From Comamonas sp. lk (GTDB lineage: Bacteria > Pseudomonadota > Gammaproteobacteria > Burkholderiales > Burkholderiaceae_C), in assembly GCA_945925985.1 (NCBI GenBank), contig CAMELV010000024.1, positions 1-56,212 of the forward strand: a stretch of DNA of 56,212 nucleotides, given 5' to 3'. Of this stretch, positions 38,791 through 47,624 are shown piece after piece. The notes under the pieces were generated by a model that was not told where the DNA came from, did not search any database, and saw nothing but the letters and a program-made list of their open reading frames with translations. The translations under genes were made by a program, and so were the position numbers. Numbering within the stretch: the first letter of the stretch is position 1; each line of letters opens with the position of its first letter.

Positions 38791-39749
38791 ATTCGCCCGC
38801 GCACGCGCCCTGCCATCAGCTCATGGGCGCGCGTCGCCGCTTCCTCTAGCGGCACCTCCTCCACCATGGCCTCAAGCAAAACCGGGTCCAAGTCACGGGC
38901 GAGCCGGCCCCAAGCGAGTTGCCGGCGAGCCAGCGGCGCCATCACCGAGTCAATGCCTGCCAAGGTCACGCCACGCAAAATGAAAGGCATGACGCTGGTC
39001 GTTAAATCCATCCCCTGCGCCAGACCACAGGCCGCCACCACGCCGCCATAGCGGGTTTGCGCCAGCACGTTCGCCAACGTGTGCGAACCAACCGCGTCGA
39101 CCACACCGGCCCAACGCTCTTTCTGCCATGGTTTGCCTGGCGCGGATAGATCAGCGCGGTCTATCACGCCAACGGCGCCCAACTGCTGAAGATAAGCAGC
39201 TTCAGACGCCTTGCCGGTCGCGGCGACCACCCTGTAACCCAAACGGCTCAGCAAGGCGACCGCCACACTGCCAACGCCGCCGGTGGCGCCAGTCACCAGC
39301 ACATCACCGGCAGCCGGGGTCAGGCCATGGTCCTCGAGAGCCAGTACACACAGCATAGCGGTGTAGCCGGCCGTACCAATCGCCATGGCCTGGCGTGGCG
39401 TGAACGCAGCAGGTAGGCGCACCAGCCAGTCGCCTTTCAGCCTGACTTTTTCCGCCAAACAGCCCCAATGGACCTCCCCTACACCCCAGCCGTTGTGAAC
39501 CACCAGGTCGCCCACCTGCCAATCCGGATGGGTCGAGGCGACCACAGTGCCGGCCCCATCGATACCAGCCACCATCGGCCACTGGCGCACCACCGGCCCC
39601 TGGTTGGTGATGGCCAAACCATCCTTGTAATTGAGCGTCGAGTAGGCCACCGCGACGGTCACATCGCCCTGCGGCAAGCGAGATTCATCAATCGCTTGCA
39701 CGGAGGCCAGAAACTCCGGCTTGTTTTCCAATAAAAGGGCTTTAAACAT
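38769..39749 (-). CDS. acuI: Acrylyl-CoA reductase / YhdH-type quinone oxidoreductase
   Basis: A 326-residue medium-chain dehydrogenase without zinc ligands, of the AcuI/YhdH family that reduces acryloyl-CoA to propionyl-CoA with NADPH. Seen are the N-terminal YSTLNYKDGLA motif, PMVAGIDGAGTV, and the nucleotide-binding VTGATGGVGSVAVALLSRLGY. The last residues (ILIKIGT) and the stop codon lie in an interspersed repeat. With prpE downstream it points to a propionyl-CoA node, but the true substrate is unproven. Confidence 0.85.
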   Translation of the reverse strand: MFKALLLENKPEFLASVQAIDESRLPQGDVTVAVAYSTLNYKDGLAITNQGPVVRQWPMVAGIDGAGTVVASTHPDWQVGDLVVHNGWGVGEVHWGCLAEKVRLKGDWLVRLPAAFTPRQAMAIGTAGYTAMLCVLALEDHGLTPAAGDVLVTGATGGVGSVAVALLSRLGYRVVAATGKASEAAYLQQLGAVGVIDRADLSAPGKPWQKERWAGVVDAVGSHTLANVLAQTRYGGVVAACGLAQGMDLTTSVMPFILRGVTLAGIDSVMAPLARRQLAWGRLARDLDPVLLEAMVEEVPLEEAATRAHELMAGRVRGRILIKIGT

Positions 39750-39848
39750 GGTCGTGAATATTGGTTATTACAGTCAACGGCTTGCATTAAGTTTTTAACG
39801 CGACTTACATCTCGACAAGCGAGACTTCGAGCCGCCTATACTTCAGTC

Positions 39849-40385
39849 ATGCGCCTGCTCCATCTTATCGCCATCTTCCTGTTCGCAACGCACGCTCTTG
39901 CCAGTCCGGTCGTACCGGCCGACGACATGGAGCGCATGCTGGCAGACAAAGGCCTGCTGGCCCGCATTGACCAAGCGAGGCAAACTGCCACAGACAAGGC
40001 TTCCGAACTGGTGTTCACCGCACTCGGCTTCCTGGGCGTACCCTACCGACGCGGCGGCAGTACGGCTGAGGCAGGCTTTGACTGCAGCGGCTTCGTGAAA
40101 GCGATGTACGAGCAAACGGTGGGGCTGATTCTGCCTCGCCGCGCCGAACAGCAGGCGGCGAGCACACAAAAAATTGAGCGATCAGAATTGCAGCCTGGCG
40201 ATCTGGTTTTTTTCAACACGATGCGCAGGGCCTTCAGTCACGTTGGTATCTACGTTGGCGAAGGTAAATTCATCCACTCCCCCAAGCCCGGCGCCGAAGT
40301 TCGCGTCGAGGACATGGGTGTGTCTTACTGGAGCCGTCGTTTCGATGGCGCACGCCGAGTTCAGTCACCGCCAACCGCCCCTTAG
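39849..40385 (+). CDS. NlpC/P60 (C40) family cell-wall endopeptidase
   Basis: A 178-residue exported protein with a signal peptide (residues 1-18, ending ALAS). The NlpC/P60 domain has the catalytic Cys79 in GFDCSGFV, His131 in FSHVGIY and the third polar residue at His143 (FIHSP), the normal triad spacing. Such enzymes cut peptidoglycan stem peptides. The gene is divergent from acuI. There is no ribosome binding site before the ATG, but TATACT lies at 39837-39842, seven bases upstream, so a leaderless transcript or a later start is possible. Confidence 0.9.
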   Translation: MRLLHLIAIFLFATHALASPVVPADDMERMLADKGLLARIDQARQTATDKASELVFTALGFLGVPYRRGGSTAEAGFDCSGFVKAMYEQTVGLILPRRAEQQAASTQKIERSELQPGDLVFFNTMRRAFSHVGIYVGEGKFIHSPKPGAEVRVEDMGVSYWSRRFDGARRVQSPPTAP

Positions 40386-40548
40386 GGGCTGCTGCTGAAT
40401 CCAATGCTCCGGGCGGATTGGGGCGATTCTCTTACCCTGTGTTGATAAGGGTATCCCCTAGGCAAAAACGTCACCTAACACGCCCAGCGCCGAGATAAGA
40501 TGATAAAGGTTAAATAATGGCCATTTTCGGCCTCATCTTGGAGTCACC
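40386..40548 (+). other. Intergenic region upstream of the ior-sox unit
   Basis: 163 bases likely to hold the promoter of the ior-sox genes. A small inverted repeat TACCCT/AGGGTA lies at about 40434-40453. An AT-rich stretch (GATAAGATGATAAAGGTTAAATAATGG) follows at 40496-40520. A TGGAG ribosome binding site is six bases before the ATG at 40549. No certain -35/-10 pair. Confidence 0.4.
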
Positions 40549-41052
40549 ATGTCGAAATTGACAGTTAACAATGTCGTGCGCGAGCATGATGCCGAGGGCG
40601 ATACCCCTCTGTTATGGGTGCTGCGCGAGCAACTCGGCCTGACCGGCACCAAGTACGGCTGCGGTCTGGCCCAGTGCGGGGCCTGTACAGTGCACATCGA
40701 CGGCGTGCCGACACGGTCCTGCGTCAGGCCCGTCTCAACAGTGCAGGCCAATGAAAAAATCGTGACCATCGAAGGTCTGTCCCCCAATGGGCTGCACCCG
40801 GTGCAAAAAGCCTGGGCGGCACTTGATGTGCCTCAATGCGGCTTTTGCCAAAGCGGCATGATCATGGCCACCGTGGCGCTCCTGAAGGAAAAGCCTGACC
40901 CGACCGATGCAGACATTGACGCGGCTATCACCAACATCTGCCGTTGCGGCACGTACAACCGAATTCGGGCCGCCATCAAGGTTGTGGCCAAAGGTGGCAA
41001 CACCAAAGTAGCCGGTCTGGCGATTCAGCACACTGATGGGAGCACCACATGA
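40549..41052 (+). CDS. iorA: Isoquinoline 1-oxidoreductase-type [2Fe-2S] subunit
   Basis: A 167-residue small subunit of a xanthine oxidase-family molybdenum hydroxylase. The plant-type ferredoxin cluster ligands are C38, C43, C46 and C58, and the second 2Fe-2S cluster uses C97, C100, C131 and C133 (CGFCQSGM and CRCGTY). This layout matches IorA and other two-subunit hydroxylases that lack an FAD subunit and pass electrons to a cytochrome. The next gene starts inside its stop codon (ATGA). Confidence 0.88.
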   Translation: MSKLTVNNVVREHDAEGDTPLLWVLREQLGLTGTKYGCGLAQCGACTVHIDGVPTRSCVRPVSTVQANEKIVTIEGLSPNGLHPVQKAWAALDVPQCGFCQSGMIMATVALLKEKPDPTDADIDAAITNICRCGTYNRIRAAIKVVAKGGNTKVAGLAIQHTDGSTT

Positions 41053-43262
41053 TCAAGGAACCTAAAGTCAATCGGTCAACCGGTGTTTCGCGCCGGCAAT
41101 TTTTAGGGCAGTCGGCTGCGGCAGGTACGGGCCTGGTCGTCGCTATATCGGCACCTTGGTCAATTGACGCCGCAGCGCAAGATGCCCGCCCGGCCGAAGT
41201 GAATGCCTGGGTGGTTGTACGCCCAGACGACAGTGTGGTCATCCGGATCGCCCGCTCGGAGATGGGTCAGGGCACCCTGACTGGCTTGGCTCAACTGGTG
41301 GCAGAAGAGCTAGAGTGCGACTGGGCCAAAGTCACCACCGAGTACCCAACGCCAGGGCAAAGCTTGGCCCGCAATCGAGTCTGGGGCAATTTCAGCACCG
41401 GCGGTAGCCGTGGCATCCGGGATTCGCAAGACTATGTGCGCAAGGGTGGCGCCATCGCACGCACGATGCTGGTTCAAGCAGCGGCTAGCGAGTGGCAAGT
41501 TGCAGCGGCGGACTGCCGGGCAGCCAATAGTGTGATCACGCACGTACCGAGCGGCCGCACTACGACCTATGGCAAGGTGGCAGCGGCGGCAGGGAAACTG
41601 ACGCAACCAACCAGCGTGACGCTCAAAAACCCCGCTGATTGGAAACTTGCCGGCAAGCGATTGGCTCGGCTTGATACGGTCGACAAGACCACCGGCGCCC
41701 AGATGTACGGCATCGATCTGAAGCTGCCTGGCATGTTGAACGCGGCGATCAAGGATTGTCCGGTTTTCGGGGGCAAGCTCAAAAGCTTCGATGCTGCCGC
41801 CATCGCGGGCCGCAAAGGCGTCAAAAAAGTCGTCCGTGTCAACGACAGCACCGTCGCAGTGGTGGCCGACACTTGGTGGCATGCCAAGACTGCCTTGGAC
41901 GCACTTCCCATCGAATGGGACGAAGGGCCACACGCAAAAGCATCGAGTGAGGCATTTGCTGAGGTATTAAAAGCAGCCCTGGTTGCACCGGAAGCTGCCG
42001 TCGGCAACGAAAACGGTGACGCCCGCAAGGCAATTGCCGGCTCCGCCCGCAAGATCGAAGCAGTCTACGGCATGCCGCATCAGAACCATGCCACCATGGA
42101 GCCGATGAACGCCACTGTGAAATTCAGCGTTTCTGCCAGTGGCACTCCGGAGCTGTGCGAGGTGTGGACGCCGACGCAAAATGGCGAGGCCGCATTGGCT
42201 GCCGCTTCCGAGGCCTCTGGCCTTCCAGCCTCAAAATGCGAGGTCTACAAGCTGATGCTCGGCGGTGGCTTCGGCCGCCGTGGCGGCACCGACTGGATTC
42301 ACCAGGCTGTCAGCATCGCCAAGCAAATGCCGGGTATTCCTGTCAAGCTAATCTGGAGCCGCGAGGAGGACATGTTGCACGGGCGTTACCACCCTGTGAC
42401 TCAGTGCAAGCTGACCGCCGGCATTGATGCCCAAGGCCAAGTCACCGGCTTGCATATGCGCATTGCCGGGCAATCCATTCTGGCCACAGTGGCGCCACAG
42501 AGCATCAAGGACGGCAAAGATCCGGTGGTGTTCCAGGGTTTGCTGGCAGCCGGTGCGGAGGGGCATCTCGGCTACAGCGTGCCCAACCTATTGATCGACT
42601 ATGCCATGCGCAACCCGCATGTGCCGGCTGGCTTTTGGCGTGGTGTGAACCTGAACCAAAACAGCATTTATGTGGAGTGCTTCATCGACGAACTCGCCTA
42701 TGCCACGGGTCAGGATCCTTTGGCCTTTAGGCACAAACTGCTGGCTAAACACCCGCTGCACCGGGCGGTATTGGATGCAGCGGCTCAAGGGGCCGGCTGG
42801 GGAAAACCTGCCGCCAAGGGCGTTTATCGTGGGCTGGCCCAGACCATGGGCTTCGGCAGTTACGTGGCAGCCTGCGCTGAGGTTTCGGTCAACGACGACG
42901 GAGAGCTCAAGATTCACCGCATCGTAGCGGCAACCGATCCCGGGCATGCGGTCAACCCACAACAGATTGAGGCCCAGATCGAGGGCTCTTTTGCCTACGG
43001 CCTTTCGGCGGCCCTTTATGGTGAGTGCACAGTCAAAAATGGGCGCATGGAACAGGATAACTTCCACACCTATCCTGTCGTCAAAATGGCAGATATGCCG
43101 AGGGTTGAATCGATAGTGATGCCTTCAGGCGGCTTCTGGGGCGGAGTTGGCGAACCAACCATCGCGGTGGCTGCGCCTGCGGTGTTGAACGCCATCTTTG
43201 CTGCGACAGGCAAGCGAATCCGCGAGTTGCCCCTCAAAAATCACAGCCTCAAGAAGGCGTGA
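41049..43262 (+). CDS. iorB: Isoquinoline 1-oxidoreductase-type molybdopterin-binding subunit, Tat-exported
   Basis: A 737-residue large subunit. A Tat signal is seen at residues 14-32 (SRRQFLG followed by a hydrophobic stretch), so the mature enzyme should be periplasmic. The molybdopterin-binding parts include [38 protein letters not shown] and [14 protein letters not shown]. The active-site Glu is expected in the VGEPT segment. Substrate is unknown; family members oxidise N-heterocycles or aldehydes. soxX follows after 15 bases, in the position often held by the partner cytochrome. Confidence 0.86.
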   Translation: MIKEPKVNRSTGVSRRQFLGQSAAAGTGLVVAISAPWSIDAAAQDARPAEVNAWVVVRPDDSVVIRIARSEMGQGTLTGLAQLVAEELECDWAKVTTEYPTPGQSLARNRVWGNFSTGGSRGIRDSQDYVRKGGAIARTMLVQAAASEWQVAAADCRAANSVITHVPSGRTTTYGKVAAAAGKLTQPTSVTLKNPADWKLAGKRLARLDTVDKTTGAQMYGIDLKLPGMLNAAIKDCPVFGGKLKSFDAAAIAGRKGVKKVVRVNDSTVAVVADTWWHAKTALDALPIEWDEGPHAKASSEAFAEVLKAALVAPEAAVGNENGDARKAIAGSARKIEAVYGMPHQNHATMEPMNATVKFSVSASGTPELCEVWTPTQNGEAALAAASEASGLPASKCEVYKLMLGGGFGRRGGTDWIHQAVSIAKQMPGIPVKLIWSREEDMLHGRYHPVTQCKLTAGIDAQGQVTGLHMRIAGQSILATVAPQSIKDGKDPVVFQGLLAAGAEGHLGYSVPNLLIDYAMRNPHVPAGFWRGVNLNQNSIYVECFIDELAYATGQDPLAFRHKLLAKHPLHRAVLDAAAQGAGWGKPAAKGVYRGLAQTMGFGSYVAACAEVSVNDDGELKIHRIVAATDPGHAVNPQQIEAQIEGSFAYGLSAALYGECTVKNGRMEQDNFHTYPVVKMADMPRVESIVMPSGGFWGGVGEPTIAVAAPAVLNAIFAATGKRIRELPLKNHSLKKA

Positions 43263-43277
43263 AAAGCGAGGACATGC

Positions 43278-43721
43278 ATGGTGAACCTAGGGCTGCGGGC
43301 CTCGGTTGCCATGCGCGTCAGTGCCCTGGCGGCGGCCCTGCTGCTGCAAATTGGCGACGCAATCGCGGACATCAGCCAAGTTCCTTCGACACCGCCCCCT
43401 GGGGATGCTGCGCGCGGCGAATCCATCGTCTTCAGCAGGCAAGTGGGCCTTTGTCTGTTGTGCCACAGCGCGCCTGCAGGAGATCCGCGCGTTCAGGGCA
43501 ATATGGCGCCCAGCCTGGCAGGTGCCGGTGCTCGTTGGTCTGCTGTTCAGTTGCGCCAGCGCATCGCCAACGCACGCAGCATCAACCCTGAAAGTATCAT
43601 GCCGTCATACGCCAGCACCGATGGCTTGAACAGGGTGGCACCCGCTTGGGTGGGTCAGCCCATTTTGACTACTCAACAGATCGAAGATGTAGTGGCCTAC
43701 CTGCAGACCCTTCGGGAATGA
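43278..43721 (+). CDS. soxX: Monoheme cytochrome c SoxX
   Basis: A 147-residue exported c-type cytochrome with a signal peptide (residues 1-31) and one heme site C59-L-L-C62-H63. The axial Met is likely in SIMPSY, and VAPAWVGQPILTTQQIEDVVAYLQTL is the characteristic SoxX end. SoxX pairs with SoxA to join thiosulfate oxidatively to SoxY. A GAGGA site precedes the ATG. The gene is likely cotranscribed with iorAB, so it may also accept electrons from that enzyme. Confidence 0.88.
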   Translation: MVNLGLRASVAMRVSALAAALLLQIGDAIADISQVPSTPPPGDAARGESIVFSRQVGLCLLCHSAPAGDPRVQGNMAPSLAGAGARWSAVQLRQRIANARSINPESIMPSYASTDGLNRVAPAWVGQPILTTQQIEDVVAYLQTLRE

Positions 43722-43776
43722 CCAGACAAGCCCATACACGGTACCCCCAACAGTAACGCCCTTTCCAGCCCCTCTC

Positions 43777-44235
43777 ATGTCAAACTCAACTCCCACCAGA
43801 CGACAAGCACTGGCCGCCGGCTTGGGTCTGAGTGCCGCCGTGCTGGTGCGGCCAGCCGCTGCCACCCAAGATGAACTGACCCAGGCCATAAGCACATTCG
43901 CAGCGGGTGCCCGAATTCAGGAGGGTCGCGTATTTTTAGATGTTGCACGACTGGTAGACAACGGCAATGCAGTACCGGCGACGGTTTCGGTGGAAAGCCC
44001 TATGACCCAGATCGACCACGTGACTGCTATTGCCATATTCAACGAGCGCAACCCGCAAACTGAAGTCGCAAGCTTTAGGCTGGTGCCGCGCGGCGGCCTA
44101 GCTAAAGTCTCTACCAGAATTCGCCTCGCCACGACCCAGAAACTGGTGGCAATGGCGCGTATGAATGACGGCAGCTGCTGGTCGCACACGGTCGAAGTGT
44201 TCGTGACGCTGGCCGCCTGCATCGAAACCGACTGA
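43777..44235 (+). CDS. soxY: SoxY-like sulfur carrier protein with a non-canonical C-terminus
   Basis: A 152-residue exported protein with a Tat-like start (TRRQALAAGLGLSAAVLV). The SoxY beta-sandwich is seen in DVARLVDNGNAVPATVSVESPMT and in SCWSHTVEVFVTLAAC. Canonical SoxY ends in GGCGG, whose Cys carries the sulfur substrate. Here the end is AAC148 followed by IETD, so one Cys near the end is kept but the flexible Gly arm is missing. Another Cys is at 134. soxZ follows after 14 bases. Confidence 0.85.
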   Translation: MSNSTPTRRQALAAGLGLSAAVLVRPAAATQDELTQAISTFAAGARIQEGRVFLDVARLVDNGNAVPATVSVESPMTQIDHVTAIAIFNERNPQTEVASFRLVPRGGLAKVSTRIRLATTQKLVAMARMNDGSCWSHTVEVFVTLAACIETD

Positions 44236-44249
44236 AACGGGTTTAAACC

Positions 44250-44585
44250 ATGGCTCGTACGCTCATCAACCTACCCAAATCAATACGCCGTGGCGACACC
44301 ATCGAAATCCAGACGCTGATCGCGCACCCGATGGAAACCGGCTACCGCCCTGGATCCGACGGCGTAGTTCTTGCCCGAGACTTAATCCGGAACTTCAGCT
44401 GTTTTTTTTCAGATGCCTCGGGTCAGGCGCTGGTTTTTTCGGCTGAACTGTTCCCGGCTATTTCGGCCAATCCTTACCTCGCCTTTCATTTACGCGCCAC
44501 TGGCAACGGCACGCTGACCCTGATTTGGGAGGGAGATCAGGGCTTTCGTCAAACCGAAACCGTAGCGCTCCAAGTGACGGACTGA
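44250..44585 (+). CDS. soxZ: SoxZ sulfur carrier partner protein
   Basis: A 111-residue protein that forms the SoxYZ heterodimer. The family features HPMETGYR, DLIRNF, FSAELFPAISANPYLAFHLRA and GTLTLIWEGDQG are seen. It has no signal peptide of its own and is normally exported with SoxY. The gene lies between soxY and soxA on the same strand, with gaps of 14 and 8 bases. Confidence 0.9.
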   Translation: MARTLINLPKSIRRGDTIEIQTLIAHPMETGYRPGSDGVVLARDLIRNFSCFFSDASGQALVFSAELFPAISANPYLAFHLRATGNGTLTLIWEGDQGFRQTETVALQVTD

Positions 44586-44593
44586 GGACACCA

Positions 44594-45385
44594 ATGCGGT
44601 ATGGGTGGCAAGTTCTTTGGCTATTGACGCTATCTGCGGTGACCGGGCATCCGCTTTTCGCCCAGCTATCAACGACCGAAGACAACCTTGGTCGGCGCTC
44701 TGGATTTGCCGACATGGGCCCCACGACCCAGGCGATGCAACGCGATGACCGGCAAAATCCGGGCATGCTTTGGGTGGCAGAAGGCGAGGCTTTATGGGTC
44801 GGCATCGTCGGTAAGGCGAACAAGTCCTGTGCCAGCTGTCACGGCCCAGTCTCTGACCAACGCGGCGCAGCCGTGCGCTATCCTGGTTTTGATGCGACGA
44901 GTCAAAAACCGGTGACTTTGGGCGAGCGGATCAACCTGTGTCGTCAGCGGCATCAGTTGGCGACCAGTCTGCCACCCCTGGACCAGCGCCTAATCGCACT
45001 CGAAGCCGTGGTGGCACACCAATCCCGGGGTATGTCGATCCGCCCTGAACCAGACCCAAGGCTGAAGCCTCATCGAGAGCGCGGCGAAGCGCTATTTAGT
45101 CAGCGTTTCGGACAACTTAATCTATCTTGTGCCCAATGCCATGATCAGCAGGCCGCACAGCTGTTGGGTGGTACGGTCATCCCTCAGGCGCACCCCACCG
45201 GCTATCCGCTTTACCGGCTGGAGTGGCAAGGCATGGGAACCCTGCAGCGGCGACTGCGCAACTGCATGAGCGGGGTTCGGGCTGAGCCCTTCGCCTACAG
45301 GTCCCCTGACCTGGTGGCACTGGAGCTCTACCTGGTTCAACGGGCTGCGGGTATGCCGATTGAGACGCCAGCCGTCCGGCCGTGA
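44594..45385 (+). CDS. soxA: Diheme cytochrome c SoxA
   Basis: A 263-residue exported protein with a signal peptide (residues 1-23) and two CxxCH heme sites, CASCH and CAQCH, so it belongs to the diheme type. The catalytic Cys that binds the thiosulfate-SoxY adduct is in LRNCMSGVRAEPF, with the standard RAEP motif, and the end VALELYLVQRAAGMPIETPAVRP is typical. The frame is open from 44525, but the Met at 44594 gives a proper signal peptide. It is the last gene of the unit; soxB and soxCD do not follow. Confidence 0.92.
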   Translation: MRYGWQVLWLLTLSAVTGHPLFAQLSTTEDNLGRRSGFADMGPTTQAMQRDDRQNPGMLWVAEGEALWVGIVGKANKSCASCHGPVSDQRGAAVRYPGFDATSQKPVTLGERINLCRQRHQLATSLPPLDQRLIALEAVVAHQSRGMSIRPEPDPRLKPHRERGEALFSQRFGQLNLSCAQCHDQQAAQLLGGTVIPQAHPTGYPLYRLEWQGMGTLQRRLRNCMSGVRAEPFAYRSPDLVALELYLVQRAAGMPIETPAVRP

Positions 45386-45398
45386 TCCAGCTTTGCAC

Positions 45399-45725
45399 TC
45401 ATTCGTCTGGATCGGCCCCGGCGGCAGCGGTTGCGGGGTCAGGCTTGGCCTTACGATAGCCTTTTTGCCCAAGAATATCGACGAAGAAACTGGTCTGTCC
45501 GGCCTTGCCCGCCTCATCCATCAGACCGATGAGCGTGGCGAAATGAACCGGACTGGCAGCCGCCTCGGTCAGACCAAAGCGGCAGGTAAAGTCCCAGTAG
45601 TCCACGCCTTCCGGCAAGGCTGCGCGACGCTGACGCGCGACGTATTTTCTGATGTCATGCTTGCTCGCCTCAAGCAATCGGTCGGGGTGTCTGCCTTCAA
45701 CGTTGAGTTGGAATACTTTTTTCAC
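45399..45725 (-). CDS. DUF6172-like conserved hypothetical protein
   Basis: A 108-residue soluble protein with the pattern KKVFQLNVEGRHPDRLLEASKHDIRKYV..RRAALPEGVDYWDFTCRFG, which I recall from small uncharacterised proteobacterial proteins (DUF6172). The start is GTG with an AAAGG site upstream. The function is unknown. It is convergent with soxA, with a 13-base gap and no evident terminator between them. Confidence 0.7.
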   Translation of the reverse strand: MKKVFQLNVEGRHPDRLLEASKHDIRKYVARQRRAALPEGVDYWDFTCRFGLTEAAASPVHFATLIGLMDEAGKAGQTSFFVDILGQKGYRKAKPDPATAAAGADPDE

Positions 45726-45782
45726 GGTGGCCTTTGGGTCAGCCCAGGGAACGGGCCATAGCCGTCACCTAGAAGCGCCTGA

Positions 45783-46835
45783 TTATGCGGCCTGACCCTG
45801 TTCGTCAAACGCGATTTGCACCTTAAGCGACTGGCTTTTATCCGCGGCCAGGGCAAATGCCTCCAGCGAACGGCTCATAGGCAGCACATTGGTGATCACC
45901 GGCTTACCATCCACCAGGCCCTGATTCAAAAATTGGACTGCCGTAGCAAATTCGGCATGAAATCGGAAAGTACCCCGAAGGTCAACCTCCTTCGCCACGA
46001 TCTGGTTCATCGGCAAGCTCATGTCGCCACCCAGGCCGACCGTGACCAAAATGCCGCGCGGCGCAATGACGTCCAGGGCCGTCAGCAAGGCGGCCTGGCT
46101 GCCCGACGCCTCAAAGGCCACATCAAACTGTCCTTTATCCACTCTGTAACGCTCCAGAGCGGCCGCATCGCGTTGTAGGTTAACGGTTTCGTCGGCACCC
46201 AGGCTCGCAGCACAACGCAGCGGCAGGTCAGCAATGTCCGCAGCCACAATCCTGGCGGCCCCGGCTCGGCGCAGGGCGGCGATCAGCAGCGAGCCAATCG
46301 GCCCGCAACCGGTAACCAGTACTTGTTTGCCCAGCACGCCCCCGGCCCTTTGGATGGCATGCAGGCCAACAGACAAGGGCTCAGCCAAGGCAGCCTCGGA
46401 CAGGCTGAGGTGATCCGCCACTAAGTGGGCCTGGCTGACCTCGATCACCAGGTGTTCGCAGAATGCCCCCTGGATATGCGGAAACGGCATGGCGCTGCCA
46501 TAAAACCGCATGGACAGGCAATGGTTATGCAGACCCAATTGGCAAAAGCGGCAACTGCTGCAGGGCCTGGAGGGCGAAATCGCGATGCGCTGCCCTTTGC
46601 TAAAGCCGCTTACCTTGGCCCCAAGTGACTCGACAACCCCCGAGACCTCATGGCCCAAGGCCATCGGCTGCTTGATTCGAACGGCGCCAAAGCCCCCATG
46701 CTGCTGATAGTGCAGGTCTGAGCCGCAAATGCCACCATAGGCGACCCGCACCAGCAACTGCTGTTCACCGAGTGAGGGGGAGTCAATGTTTTCAAGCCTG
46801 AGGTCTTGAGCGGCATGGCAAATGAGTGCACGCAT
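45783..46835 (-). CDS. idnD: L-idonate 5-dehydrogenase (zinc-dependent MDR)
   Basis: A 350-residue medium-chain alcohol dehydrogenase that would oxidise L-idonate to 5-ketogluconate. Catalytic zinc ligands lie in GGICGSDLHY and GHEVSGVV, the structural zinc is held by four Cys in CSSCRFCQLGLHNHC, and the NAD-binding site is VTGCGPIGSLL. Related polyol dehydrogenases share these motifs, so the substrate is inferred mainly from the adjacent idnO and gntK genes. It is the last gene of a minus-strand operon that begins at 52147. Confidence 0.86.
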   Translation of the reverse strand: MRALICHAAQDLRLENIDSPSLGEQQLLVRVAYGGICGSDLHYQQHGGFGAVRIKQPMALGHEVSGVVESLGAKVSGFSKGQRIAISPSRPCSSCRFCQLGLHNHCLSMRFYGSAMPFPHIQGAFCEHLVIEVSQAHLVADHLSLSEAALAEPLSVGLHAIQRAGGVLGKQVLVTGCGPIGSLLIAALRRAGAARIVAADIADLPLRCAASLGADETVNLQRDAAALERYRVDKGQFDVAFEASGSQAALLTALDVIAPRGILVTVGLGGDMSLPMNQIVAKEVDLRGTFRFHAEFATAVQFLNQGLVDGKPVITNVLPMSRSLEAFALAADKSQSLKVQIAFDEQGQAA

Positions 46836-46847
46836 GATCTGATCCTT

Positions 46848-47618
46848 TTACAGGGTGGCCGTGACGCCACCATCCACATACAAAATATGACCGTTGACAA
46901 AGCCAGCCGCATCACTGGCCAGAAAGACGATGGCGCCACCGAGTTCCTGCACTTCGCCCCAGCGCCGGCTTGGTGTACGGCCGACCAGCCAGCTTGTAAA
47001 TGCCGGATCAGCCACCAGCTTTTCCGTGAGATCCGTCTTGAAGTACCCAGGCCCAAGCCCGTTGACGTTAATGCCGTAGGGGCCCCAGTCAATTGCCATG
47101 CCCTTGGTCAACATTTTCAATGCCCCTTTGCTGGCCGTGTAAGGTGCGATGCCAGGGCGCCCCAACTCACTTTGGACGGAGCAAACATTAATGATCTTGC
47201 CACAGCGCCGGGGTATCATTTTTTGTGCCACCGCCTTACCTACAAAATACGCACTGTCCAGGTTGGTTCGCATCAGCGTGTGCCAATCAGCATCGGCAAA
47301 CTCATGCAACGGGTTGCGGATTTGGATGCCGGCGTTATTGACCAGCACATCAATCGGACCCAACTGAGCCTCGATGGCCTCCACGGCCACACTGACGCTA
47401 GAGGCATCTGTGACATCAAACGCCGATGTACTAACAAGCAAACCTTCACCGCGCAACTGCCGTGCAGCGGCTTCAAGTTTCTCAACGTTGCGGCCATTGA
47501 GGATCACCTTTGCACCAGCCTGGCCCAGTGCGCGTGCAAGCGCCAAGCCGATGCCACCTGATGACCCGGTAATCAGCGCAGTAAGGCCATTCAGCCGGAA
47601 TGAGTCAAGGATCGTCAT
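46848..47618 (-). CDS. idnO: Gluconate 5-dehydrogenase (SDR)
   Basis: A 256-residue short-chain dehydrogenase that would reduce 5-ketogluconate to D-gluconate. The cofactor motif TGSSGGIGLALARALG and the catalytic Tyr/Lys pair in YTASKGAL are seen, with the NNAGIQ motif. The C-terminal FVNGHILYVDGGVTATL is standard. It lies between the TRAP permease gene and idnD with gaps of 6 and 12 bases. Confidence 0.87.
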   Translation of the reverse strand: MTILDSFRLNGLTALITGSSGGIGLALARALGQAGAKVILNGRNVEKLEAAARQLRGEGLLVSTSAFDVTDASSVSVAVEAIEAQLGPIDVLVNNAGIQIRNPLHEFADADWHTLMRTNLDSAYFVGKAVAQKMIPRRCGKIINVCSVQSELGRPGIAPYTASKGALKMLTKGMAIDWGPYGINVNGLGPGYFKTDLTEKLVADPAFTSWLVGRTPSRRWGEVQELGGAIVFLASDAAGFVNGHILYVDGGVTATL

Positions 47619-47624
47619 GACTTC

